A stretch of 64,000 nucleotides of DNA from Vitellaria paradoxa (taxonomy: Eukaryota; Streptophyta; Magnoliopsida; Ericales; Sapotaceae): assembly GCA_019916065.1 (NCBI GenBank), contig CM034240.1, forward strand, positions 47,726,238 through 47,790,237, given 5' to 3'. Positions 23,455-35,696 of this stretch are shown in pieces. The translations under genes were made by a program, and so were the position numbers. Within the stretch, counting starts at the first letter, position 1; each line of letters starts with the position of its first letter. The notes beneath the pieces are model-generated. The model worked only from the letters and a program-made list of their open reading frames with translations. It was not told the origin of the DNA and searched no databases.

Positions 23455-24868
23455 TAAGAGTAAATTAAATTCACTTCCTCTCAATATTTAAATAATTACA
23501 GTTATTATCATTTAATATTTAAAAATTATATTTATTTTTTTTAATTTTGAAAAATTATTAACTTTGTCTCCCTTCTATTAGAGTTTGAAAATAAATAATA
23601 TCATCATCTAAACAAAATTTGATTTAATATACTATTTTTATCTTTATCGTTTATGTCATGTAAAAATACTAAAATATCTTTCATTAAACAATTAATCATC
23701 CCACCCAAACCTTTTTTTTCTCAACCACTGACAAAGGGGCTTCATGCACTAAAACCATTCGACATAGGGATTTTAAGAAGACCACCAAAACATCAGACCA
23801 TACAACAACAAGAAGAAGAAGGCACAAATCATACAACTTAGATGATTTGAATAAGGAGGAGGAGAAGAAGAAATATACAAAGAGATGAAAGGGGAAAAGA
23901 AATGGGTATTGTTAGAGAGAGAGAGAGAGAGAGAGAGAATTAAATGTCTGATTTATTGCATTCGGGTAACTACATTTTATCTGCATATATTTCTTATGGC
24001 ATATATAAAACCTTACAAGGGTATCCGAAAGCTTTGGCGTAAATGATTGGGTGTTGTACAGCAGCAGCAGCCTTAGATCAACAACCTCACCCCACTCCCA
24101 GTGGTCGGGGATCAAAGCTTCAGGTACTCTCTTCTCTTTTGTACTTTTTAACTTTCATGAATTAGGTAAACTTAGAGTCATCGGGTCATCTAGTGGACAA
24201 GTGACCCAACTTTGTCCATGTATACATGCACTACTGTCCTTGCTGTGATGCTGACGGCAGTACAGTGGGATAAATTCTCTTGTTCCATACCACCCTTTAT
24301 TTAATTAATTGAATTGGACTTAATAATATTTTAAAAATAAACAATTATATATTAATGATACAATTTATTTAAATATAAAATATAATGTAAAAGTATATTA
24401 GTGATATTTGTTTATTATCTTTTATTGATATTTGTTACGTAATTATGATGAATTTGAAAATGAGATGAAGATAGTTCGAATTCGTAGACGCGAAAAACTG
24501 ACATCGATTATTGATATCAATATCAAATATTAAAATTTTAAATATATTTATATATTTTTAATTTAAAAAATTTTTTAAATAAATCTAAATCATTAAATTT
24601 TAACCTAATAATCTAATAGTATAGGATCGGAGAGCTACTATTGTACAGCAATGTTGGACTACTTTTTTTCCGAAGTCATCCCACACCTACATCATTTGTT
24701 ACTATTTATTCCACACCAGCTTGCTGTTATATTCTTTAAATTTCGTACTCATTTATAACTTACGGTTGAAGTGACGCGAGTCATTAAATGCTTGGGTTCA
24801 ATTGTCATTCCCAACGAGCAGCTTCATCGAACAGTGTAAAATCTAAGCCGTTCATCTTAAGTCATGTT

Positions 24869-25018
24869 GGGTACCATTAAAAATCATCAAAATTTACTAA
24901 CTTTAACTATTTTTTATACTTTCTTTTATTAAAATTTTTCACATTTCACTTTTATATCATATCTTTTTATTTTTATTGTATTTTTTATCTCATTTTTTTT
25001 TGTTAACTAAACACCTTC
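24869..25018 (-). mobile_element. MITE family A, copy 2 (inverted)
   Basis: Read on the minus strand, GGTGTTTAGTTAAC is followed by AAAATACAATAAAAATAAAAAG and then GATATGATATAAAAGTGAAA. This matches the order and spacing of copies 8292-8448 and 50726-50882. TTA follows the right end (25019-25021). The left limit is less sure. Confidence 0.68.
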
Positions 25019-25047
25019 TTAGTGGGGGTTCCAGTGAGTGAGACTTA

Positions 25048-25270
25048 GGCTTGGTTTGTCTAGTAAAAAAGGTGATTTTTTTTTTCTTTTTTAGCTAGCG
25101 AATAGTTAGTTAAAAAAGTTTAATTTTTTCTTATATTTGAAAAAAGAAAAAGTTTTAATTTTGTTAATTTAATATTTTTATTTTTGAAATTTAAAAAAAA
25201 TTAAAATATAAGAGGATAAATTTAATATTTTTTAAATAAACAAATAGGTTAAAAGTTTCCAAACAGAACC
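25048..25270. mobile_element. MITE with TTA target duplication
   Basis: A 223-bp element flanked by TTA at 25045-25047 and 25271-25273. The ends GGCTTGGTTTG and CAAACAGAACC are imperfect inverted repeats of the GGNNYGTTTGG type common in PIF/Harbinger MITEs. The interior is A/T-only and lacks coding sequence. It starts about 25 bases after MITE A copy 2. Confidence 0.65.
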
Positions 25271-28200
25271 TTAAGTAGGTGGACGAGGCAAATTGAATTT
25301 GGCAATTGTGCTCAACTTCTTTTTTAATGCCAAATGAGAGTGGTTGGAATTTTGTAAAAAATTAATATACATTTATAAAAATTACAGTCTCAATATTTAA
25401 AGTTAAAAATTTTGAATTTTATACAAATTTATAAAATTTTATAAAATTTCAAATGGGTTATAAATAATATGAGCATATGCATACTTTTCTTTATAAGCAT
25501 TATCTGTTATAAAAATGTAGCCGCGACTGTTGGTGGCGAAGTGACGTTGAGTTCAGAAGATTTCATGGCCCCCTTTTGAGAACAAAAAAAAAAAAATGGC
25601 TCTTATTGTATCACAAAAATTATTAATTAACCTTTTTTGGTATAAAATTTAACCCCCTTCAATGCAAAATTTGACCTTTTTTTTAATTTATCTTGATATT
25701 TGAAGCTTTTTTTTGTTCGTTTCGAGCACATTTTTTTTAATAATTTTTTTTATACATACATGAATTTTCTTTATTGACAATATTTTTGATAACTTTTTAA
25801 GAATGTAAATAATATATGTTTAAAAATTACTTAAAAAAAAAGTCAAATGAGAGTAGAAGGTCTTGTTCTGGAATCTCAATACTGACACTTATTTTAATAT
25901 TAATTTGGTGAGATTTACATTCTTTTTAAGGTCTATTTGGCGCTTTAAAAAATAGTGAAAAATATTAAAAATTTTTAAAAATTTTTAAAAATATCTAAAA
26001 TTTCTAACACATTTTATATTTCTCGAACTTTGTGAAATTTTTATAAATTTATATATTCCAATAAATTTTTAAAAATTATAATAAATTTTTTTTACAAACC
26101 CTAATACAATTTCACAAACCCCAATAATTTTTCTACAAATTTCAAAAATCTTTTAAATACTTTCAGTAAGTTTTGACAAAAAACCCTTTCGACGATTTTT
26201 TTTTTTAAATTAACAGAAAAATTAAAAAATTTTACTATTTTTCTTTGAAAAACATAGTTTAGTTGCTGCACGTTAAACGTTAAAAGTTATTGCAAATTAT
26301 ATTTTAGTTATTTTTTTATTTTTATCCTGCACCAAGCGGATCCTTAATATTAGTTTCAGTAATAATTCGATCTAAATTGTTAATTAAAATTCACAATCCG
26401 ATCCAAGTCGTCCGAGCACATTCATTGTGCATCCCTTCTATAATGACTTACAGATTATAATAATAAATCGCAATTATCCTGGCGTGAGACCTAATCATTG
26501 CACATCAACGGTCGACGTTGGATCAACCCATATTAATGATTAAAAAAAACCCATATTAATGATTAAAAATAAAAAAAAAAATTACACGATCGTACGGCGA
26601 AAATAACACAAATCTCAACGGTCTGAATCATATATTTATTATTGTTCAATGTTCTTAGCCCGTTTCATATGCCCCAAATTATGACGCCTCACCACACCGA
26701 CCAACTTTGTTCAAGTGGAATGGCAAACAAATCGAATCATTCATTATTAGGTTCAGACGGTTAGGTAAAAGTTAAAATCGATTTGTTGATTTAATAAATG
26801 AGAAGATTATAAACAAAAATAAATAAAATAAACAAATTAGTTTAGTACATGAAGTGAGTTAAAATATTATTTAATTAATTCAATATTTTATGCTTATTTT
26901 ATAATATATTATTTTTCCCATTTTAAAGGTTACATTATAATTTATTAAATTTTTAAGAGAATCATTTCTATATTAATAATTACTCGTTAAAATTGAATTA
27001 CAGGAATAGATTGGCATCAGCTAATTTTATTCCATCTCTTGAATATGAGTGACATTGTTCATTAATTACTCGGAAACGAATTCTTTTTTTTATTGCCGAT
27101 AAATGTTCATAGCTAGTTTTTCTCTCTGAGGCTTATTTAGGGATGTCAATCAAGTGACTGTTCAGGATATCTGTCCTTATTTTTGTTTTCATTAAAAAAT
27201 AAAAAATTTTCTTTATTTTCTTCTCCACTTACCTGCTAGTTCCTTGTCTTCTATAAAATATTTGTTAAAAATAAATATTATATATATTTTGAATTAAATG
27301 ATATCTTATAATATTATTAAAAGAAAATTTTATACATATTTTTAAATTAAATAATATTACATATTAACATAAGTAAATAGCTTTATGCCCACTGTGAGTT
27401 TAAAATAAATCAGAGGCACGTAGCACTTTTCCGAGCAGAATAAAATGAGACACGTGGCATTTCCCACATACATTATAAGTGTGCTTAGTATTGGTTTAAT
27501 AATCAGAAAATTACTGCAGATAGGCCCTATCACTCAATGATATAATTCTAATCATAAGTGTAAAATGGTAACAAATAAACTGAACTTACCGCATTCTAAT
27601 TAACTCAGTTAGTTCATATCTCTACAAGTAGCAAACAGATATAGCATTTGGATATTTCTCAGAATTGTATTATGTCTATTAGACGCCCATTCGCACGCTC
27701 ATTTAATTAATGCAAAGTGAGCGACATTAAATGAGAAGTGAAAGATATTTAAGGAAAAGTAAAAGTATTAGGTATTTTATACGAGATATAAAATGATTAC
27801 AATCTAATTATTTATACATAAATTTATTTTTACTATCTTACTATAAATAGAAAACTTAGTCTCAAAATTTAGGTTCGCTCACTATTGTTAACTTGACATA
27901 ACGAACAGTTCCAGTAGTAATTTTTTATTACTGAACACCCACTTTAAATCGGACGGATAAATGAGTGCCTGGGATAAAAATTTTTGACATTCTAAAGTTC
28001 ATCTTCATCTGTAAATTAATAGATTAATTTCTTTTAATTTTGGTCAACAATCATATTCCTTTCGTTACAATAGCCTTATAGTTGAAGGCTATGATTTTTC
28101 ATAATCAAATGCCTCAAAATTTGTGATTTGTATTTATTTATGACTTGGAGCTTCGTCAAGCCCGCTAGACAATGGCGGACGGACTCAGAATTGGCGAGTT

Positions 28201-30967
28201 TCTTCCCCCTTAAAGCATGTGTAGCTGAAGAGTTAAAAGAAGATTTTTGGTATTTTTGTTACCTAAATGAAGAAAAATCTCCTGTACCAATCTCTCTAAA
28301 TACGGAGGTATTTTTTCTTTTACTATAGTGACTCGTTTCTCTTGCTGAGGTATTGTTCACGAGCGATTTAATTTTTTATCATTCTCTTCTTCTCTCCTGC
28401 GGTTATCTTCTTCTCTCGTGCACTTCTCTTCTTCTCTTATTCACGAGCGATCTACACAGGTGACCGTTGAACAGCTAGTAATTCTTTTTTGATAGATATC
28501 GCTTTGCTGCCCGTAGGTGTGGTCTTTTTTTCTAGATCTGCAGGTAACCTTTGAGGGCTCGGGTTTCAAGAAGCAAAAATACCGTTTGGGGGTTATGGTT
28601 TTGAAAAATTAATTTTTAATAGACAATTGGTAAAATACCTAGTATTGGTGTGGTTTGAAAAAAAAATTACTAACTAAACTAAAAAATGTGCACTGTTTAC
28701 TAGATAATATAGCTATCCACTGGTGCACTTGCTCTTACTAATCTTTTTTTAGATCGGTTTTGACTCCGGGCGTTTGTCACGAATTTAAAAGAACAAAAAA
28801 AAAAAATGTAATTTTGTATCATATAATGAGATATACTATTTTAATGATTATTTAGAAATTTGATAAAAATTGAAAAAAATAAGAAAAATTTAGAAAATGT
28901 TAGTAAAAATTAAAAAATATTAGTAAAAGCTAATTTTGCGTCTAATGAAAAAAGTTAAAAGAAGTTGATAAAAATAATTTTTTTTTTTTATTTTTGTTAG
29001 CGAGCCAGACATTCCCTTAATCCGGGTCAGTGTGTGGTGGAATGGGCGCCCTTCTTTCACGTTTAAGGTCCGATCACGGGTCTAGTGCAGGTCGATTAAT
29101 AGAGTTAGTTCCTTGGTGATTTTTCAAAAAAAAAAAAAAAAAAAATCCCTTTATACACACTTATTTTTTTAATTATTTATTCTAGTACATCCAAAATTTT
29201 AAAAAAATATTACATTACTTTTTCAAAATATAATAAATATTACATTAACGTAAATTTTTGGATTCTATGACGCTTAGGGACTTCTATCATCCCTTCAACA
29301 CATGTAAATGCACTTTGTTTTTAACTTTTCAACCTCCATCCTTTTACACAATGGAATGAATAACTTATTTTGGAGTATAAAAAAATTAAAAATAGAGTAT
29401 CGCCATGTGTATGTGTATATATATATATATATATATAAAAGTATAATGACAAAATAATGAGTTTTTACTTAAAAACAATTTGAAACTCTTAAAATATCTA
29501 AAAATTTCTATAAATCTCGAAATCTTCATAAATTTATACGAAATCTTCATAAATTTATACAAATTTCTATAAATTTCAATAAACTTTCACAAATCAAAAT
29601 AAAAATTTTTACAAACCTCTAAAAAGTTACGCTAAAATGCAAAAAATTCTATGTCAAAATCCATTTGAACTGAGATACCCCCAAACTGAAATCCCAAACT
29701 AGAAATGGAATGTTTGAATGAATTTTCACTATTTATTTATATCTTTTTATAATTTATTAATTACACTTCAAATGTGAATTTATCAAATTATATTGTGTAT
29801 TTGGAGTTGTATAAAATTATATAAAATAATATAAAATTGTAAAAATAAATATCTTATAATTCGTGTAGTGAGTGAAAAATTTAAATTTTACTGCCTCGTA
29901 ACTCTTATTTATAAAAATTTATAAAATTTATTTTGTTTAGAGCTCCAAACGGAGCATAACTTCTGTACAACGTGCGGGAACAGTGGTCCTAGTAAAGTTT
30001 AAGAATACTTTATGCGCTGTTACGGAAAAGTCAGTCCTCTCTTGGAATTATTTCCCAATCCCAAACAGAAACAATTCACTTTTTATGCACGTCCTCCCAT
30101 GATTCACTGTTAAAAGAACTCATTGTTCACATGTCCATGGCTTCCAAGGCAAAGCTGGCTAGCTAAACCCGGTTTAATGAATGTATAATGACCATAAAGC
30201 CCACCCTCAGTGAAAGATATGTAAAAATTAAATAAATAATATTAAACCTTTTGCTCCAATAATAGACAGTAACTCCTTGGGTTACCTTTCAAAAAAAAAA
30301 AAAAAAAAAAAAAGACTCCTTGGGTTGTTTCGGTTAAAAATCAAACTGAATCGAATTAATTATTTTTTTGATTATTCGTTTTATTTAATTGAATCCACTG
30401 AAAAAGTAATGAAAACCCAGAAAGAAAAAATCAATTCGATTTTTGATTAGTTCAGTTTTCAATCAACTATTTAAAGAGAAAAAATAAATACTAAATTGTA
30501 AAAAGTTGTAAACATATTTAATTACATTAGGACACAATAAAGGCGTTACATGATGAGTTGTACTTTATAAATATATTTTAAGTTTTTAGAATACGTAAAA
30601 TTAAATATGTAAATTAGTATATAATTTAATTTAAAAAATATAAACTTCAGTTTGGACTACACTTTACAAACATATTTCAAATTTTAGAATACATAAAATT
30701 AAATATTAAACATAATATATAATTTAATGTAACAATATATTAACTTTGATTTTTCAATTAATTCAGTTATAAATTATTCAAACTGAATGAAAATCAATTT
30801 TTGTAAAATAATTAAACCGAGCTGATTAATCAAAATCACTGAACAGTTTTGATTGAATTTGGTTGATTTGTTTTGTTTTATTTTTTATTTTTTTGTTTGA
30901 TTAATTTTGCTTAATCCTAACTACTCTGATCTTGGAATAGAGTTATAATTTTTAATTTAGACATATA

Positions 30968-31135
30968 GGGCCCGTTTGGTTTGCAAATTTTTACTGAAAA
31001 TTTCTAAAAATCTCTATAAATCTCTGTTAACTTTATATCACATCAACTTTTTTCTCTCACTGCACGCATTACGAACTCCCCCCAAACTACAATTTATCTC
31101 AATTTATTTCATTTTTTTTTACTCCAAACAAACCC
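30968..31135 (-). mobile_element. MITE family B, copy 1
   Basis: A 168-bp element flanked by ATA on both sides (30965-30967, 31136-31138). The ends GGGCCCGTTTGGTTTGC and CCAAACAAACCC are inverted repeats. Read on the minus strand, the interior AAATTGAGATAAATTGTAG followed by TTCGTAATGCGTGCAGTGAG matches the element at 50975-51136. Confidence 0.75.
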
Positions 31136-31519
31136 ATAGTTTAAGACATTTGTGTTATGGTCTAACTAATTTGATACAAAGAAATGGAATAGAATCATTT
31201 TCTTATACTATCATTTTATTATATTTTCTAAATACATTATTATTTCAAAAAAGCGTAAATTAGCACTTGAAATAAGTGTATCAAATATATAAGTTCATAA
31301 CATAAAATTGTAAACATAAGTATTTTATTCTATTCTTTTTTTTTTAATCAAACGAGGCCTAATGTTTATAGTTGTTAGTTAAGTAAAAATTATCATAAAA
31401 AATAATAGAGAATTGAACATTAACTATCTATAAATCCCGAGTGTTACACTTACCATTGATATTTGATGCTGAAATCGTGCCATGTTAATTATAAAAATAA
31501 ATGCCGATAGATGTGATAT

Positions 31520-31615
31520 TTTATTTTTTTTTTATAAAGGAGAGGGAGAAGAATCGAACTCAAATTGTAAGTGAACAGGAGAGACTCTTAACCACTGAGT
31601 TACAAACCACGCTCC
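31520..31615 (-). mobile_element. Short tRNA-derived SINE with perfect 16-bp target duplication
   Basis: The 96-bp body is flanked by identical 16-mers CCGATAGATGTGATAT at 31504-31519 and 31616-31631. On the minus strand it begins GGAGCGTGGTTTGTAACTCA, with an A box (TAACTCAGTGG), a B box (AGTTCGATTC) at tRNA-like spacing, and an A-rich 3' tail (T-rich on +, 31520-31535). It is therefore a pol III SINE made almost only of its tRNA-related head. The intact target duplication suggests a fairly recent insertion. Confidence 0.85.
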
Positions 31616-32845
31616 CCGATAGATGTGATATAACATCACCCACATGCGTTATCCAAAGTAATCTTGAAAAACTAAAACTTTTTTTTTTTTTGAAAATAAG
31701 TAGTAAAACTTTTTTAATATTTTTTATTTAACAACTTTTAGATACGTTGTTCACAATAAAAAAAAATTATAAAAAGTAATTATAAACAGAAAAATTTACG
31801 CATGGATGATAAAATTGTACGTGAATTTTTTATTTAAAAATATATTTTTTTACATTTTTTATGTACATAAATAACATATCTAATTGCTTCTAAAAAAAAA
31901 TAAATTTTAATAAAAAGGGCAAAATAAGCTCAAAAAAATAACCACTTAGTTTCAAATGGAGCCTACACCACCCATCCTGCCCCTAAGAAAAAAATAAAAA
32001 TAAGACTATAAAAATTATTCTAAAAAAATTCTGATATTAAAAGTTGCCACTGGAGTAATTAAAATTGTGGGTACACGCATGGTTAAATTCAGTTCGAGTT
32101 TATGTTATGCGTAGAATCAATTCAATTTTTATCGAATTTAAAATTTTAAAATCAAATAAATCATTTTATAAAACCGAACTAACTCAATTTAATTTTAATT
32201 CTACCAATTCAGTTTCATGCATGGTATGATGCATATATAGTCCTGTATATGCAAAATCAGGTCACTTTATTTTAGTTTAGTTTAGTTTTGAAAAATATGC
32301 GAACTCATAATCGAATCGTGAATGTAAGGTTGATAATTTTTATGCCGAAGTCAGATCTAACCCTTGAAAAATTTGAACCCATTGTTCCAATAAACCCATT
32401 TTGATTTGGTTTGGAAACGAAAAAAAATTCAGCTTTTAGCTTTTAATTTTTTTTCGTCTTATATGATTGTTTTTTTTTTTTTTACTAAAATTTAATTTTT
32501 TATTCAATAAATTTTATACATATTATTGTATTCATAAAAAAAAAATTGGCCCAAAAAAAATCATGAAATTCAACTGCAGATTATAAATAATGATCACTTA
32601 AAATGAGAATAAGCTAAAAAAAAATTAATTTTTTAATTCGCCAATATGCATATTGTGTTTGGTTTATTACCAACAAATACTAAAAAAAATTAAATTTTAT
32701 CAAATTTTTTAATTTTTTCATATTAAATTTTACGATGTGTCACTTTTTTATTAATTATTAATTTATTTTTGTTAACCATAAAACATCACCTATGTATTTT
32801 TGTCCATCCCTAATCATAAAACAAATGACTTTTTTTACCAAGTAG

Positions 32846-33690
32846 GGATGTAAACAGGTAAAGTACTCGCCTAATTAGTTAATCATATTATTAAACTCAT
32901 TTATTTTTTTACTTATCATTACCCTCTCATATTTATTTATTTTTTTAATTAAAATCCCAAACCCGTCTCGTTCCAAACTTGTAAAACTTGTGTTAGACCT
33001 GTGAGACCCATTTATATTCAATTGGTCAAATTACCTATTAAGTACTCGTTAAATACCCAATTTGAGATAAAAATAAAAAAATTGAGTAAGTAACAAAAAT
33101 ATTAAATTTATTAAATTAAATAAATTCAATAGTCTAAGGACCTCTAAGTTTTTTTTGAAAGATAAAAAAAATATAATATAAATAGTAGAAATAAATGTAT
33201 AAAATACATATGGGCATACCTCTAGAATAGTATAATAGGAATCATAATTCATAAAGAACTTTCAAACGTAATATAGAATAATTCATGGCATGTGAATATA
33301 AATATATTTATATATTGCGATTGCTGATAATCACATTATATACTATAGTAAAAATGAGCGAAATTCCATAAATAGCATTGGCTTAAGAATTTCAAAAATT
33401 TTATTTTAAGGAATACAATTATAAATATATATTATATTTTATTTTGTTAAACAGGTACTTAACGGTACCCTACGGGTATTAAGTTTCGGGTACCCTATAA
33501 GCATAAATGAGTATTGGATACTAGATATTCGGTACCCTACAAGCAAATTTCAAATTCGTTCCAAACTTGCATGGGTATTAATTTTCAATTCTAAACCCGT
33601 CCCATTCCCATTAGAGTATTTTCTAACGGATTTTTATCGGAGTCGGTCAAGTCGAATACCTTTGTGTACCTGTTCCATTGATATTTCTAT
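32846..33690. mobile_element. Possible inverted-end element with repeated subterminal words
   Basis: The left side reads AGGGATGTAAACAGGTAAAG and the right side (reverse complement, ending near 33690) reads ATATCAATGGAACAGGTACA. CGGGTACCCTA/GGTACCCTAC-like words repeat inside (33470-33545). No coding sequence. The limits are approximate and the element is decayed. Confidence 0.35.
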
Positions 33691-34126
33691 TTCTATGTAC
33701 TATTTGAAAATTCAAATTTTAAGAATTTTTTAGTCTTTTTTTTATCAAAATAAGTAGTAATTTTTAACAACTTGTTATAACTTTTGAGTATTTAAAAAAT
33801 TTTTTGACAACTTTTGACAATTTTTGATAACTTTTAATAATTTTTAATAATTTTTTATAACTTTTACGTTGAATAAATTATTATAATTGAAAAAAAATGA
33901 TAAAAATTAATATTTAACCAAATATTTAAAAAGCAAAATTAAATAAATTTTCACCAAAAATTGTGTTTCTAAACAGTGCCCTAGTTTTTACATCTATTTG
34001 ATTAGTTGGCAGTGATGAGGACATCACAATAACCACCATCATGTTTTAAAACACTCTTTATTTATTCACTTACTTATTTTTTGACATATATTTATTTATT
34101 TATTTATCTTTTTACGCCTCACTGTC

Positions 34127-34447
34127 TTGTCTTTGATGACACTCGTCATGGCTGGTTTTAACCGCTCAGCCTCCTCTCACGCTACCTCTAGATTCTCTCT
34201 CCCCACACAGTGCTCGCACACACGCGGACACACATACACACACTCTCTCTCTCTCTCTACGTTCTCTCACAAAACCAAGATGCGAATTAGGGTTTCTCTC
34301 ACTATCGCGCTTGATTTCTCTCACCCATTTCTAAATCTTATCCACAAAGCTCATCTCCTGAGCTTCACGTTAACTGATCTCTCTCTTACTAGACATTCGC
34401 TTTGCGTTTCCACGATGCTTTGGGCCTGATATCTAAACCAATCTCAG
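34127..34447 (+). promoter_or_regulatory. Inferred 5' leader / promoter-proximal region of the EMF1-like gene
   Basis: This is a C/T-rich stretch with (CT)n at about 34243-34258, unlike the AT-rich DNA before it. It ends at AATCTCAG with a donor-like GTGGGT at 34448. It looks like an untranslated first exon followed by a leader intron running to near the ATG at 35697. The 100-codon open frame here resembles no known protein and is most likely leader sequence. Confidence 0.45.
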
Positions 34448-35696
34448 GTGGGTCTTCTTTTTTTTTTTTTTTCCTTTCTTTCTTTTTTATTGCTTTCAAA
34501 TCTTTGGTTTATATCATTTTCTAAAGTTTGAGGTTGCTCAACTCAGCTGTAGCGAGCTCTATCTTCACTTTTATATCGATCTAAGGTCGAATCGAGTTTA
34601 TTTTATGTGTACAATTGATTATAGATTTTAACTTTCGCCCTAGGGTTTCACTGTGTTGAATAATTTTGTTTCCTTTTGATAGTCCCTCATTCAAACTTGA
34701 CTTGTCTTCTTTCCCAGATAAAGATACCCATAAGTGGCGTTGTGATGTAATAAAACCTTTGCTGGGGGGTAAAATTCAAGTCTCCACTTAACTTTTTCTA
34801 TATACATCCCTATATATGTGTGTATATATGGACCTTTTGAGTTCTTGGGGGCATATATAGGGGTTTGTGTGTGTGTGTTGTAAATGTTTTGGAAAGAAAT
34901 TTTCAGTTTGTTTCGTTTGATAACTGGGTAGTGTTATTTTATGTTGTAATTTTATGATGTAATTTCTTATGTACTTGTTTAATTTTGAGTGAACCTCATA
35001 AATGAGTATGTAGATGTATGCGAATGGTTAGTTTTCTTTACCCTTCTGGGTGCTTTACCATTTTTACCATCATACTGTTTACCAATCAAACTTGTCATTT
35101 TATGAAGTAATTTTCCATCTTTGGAAATGTTTTAGCCAATGTTTCATTCCATGGTTGCTCAGTAGACGTATGGTGATGGCTCCTTGTTGACGACAATGCT
35201 CTAAGTCTTGTCTTCTGAATTGAACTGTAAGTCTAATTGTGTATGGAACTGTACGTTTGTGTATATATATATATGTATGTATATTTCTCATCTTGTCTTG
35301 CATAAGCTCTATTTTTCATTAAGTTGATTCGTTTCACATCCAGAACTCTAGCATAAGCTTCTATTGAAGTAATTATTTTATTTTAGAATTTATTAATTCA
35401 TATTTTTCATTTCTATTCAAGCATTTATGTTTATTCGTTTATGTTTATTGAAGATTATACTGGTCTGAATTAAATTCAGATGTTTATGGTCTGAGTTTTC
35501 TTTTCTTTCTTTTTTTTTCTCCCCTTCTCCTTTTTCTTCTTGGTGGCTGTGGTATACCTCATATATCTAGTTTTGCTGACTCTGACGTGTTTCATTGTTT
35601 TACGCACACAGTGTTCTAATTTTGGTAAGCAATGCGTAAGTTACTCAAGACTTTTTTTTTGGGGGGGGGGGGGGGTTGAAATTAGTGTATGCATAG

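Larger units (their letters stand above)
22758..34126. other. Large gene-free, AT-rich intergenic block
   Basis: Over 11 kb with no gene that I can support; the open frames are short and of low complexity. Contents recognised: (TA)n 23417-23451, (GA)n 23914-23938, MITE family A 24869-25018, a 223-bp MITE 25048-25270, a short tandem pair near 26528-26570, MITE family B 30968-31135, a SINE 31520-31615 and a possible inverted-end element 32846-33690. Stretches such as 25280-26300 and 28750-29000 contain TTTGGCGC/GGGCGTTTGT-like ends that may be further decayed MITEs, without clear limits. Confidence 0.6.

Noticed and set aside
28128..28328. 66-codon open frame in the gene-free block
   Set aside because: No recognised motif, no splice partners and no upstream gene-like sequence; insufficient support for a gene.
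34127..34429. 100-codon Ser/Thr/His-rich open frame before EMF1
   Set aside because: Low-complexity translation of a C/T-rich leader; it ends before a good donor site and shows no family resemblance.
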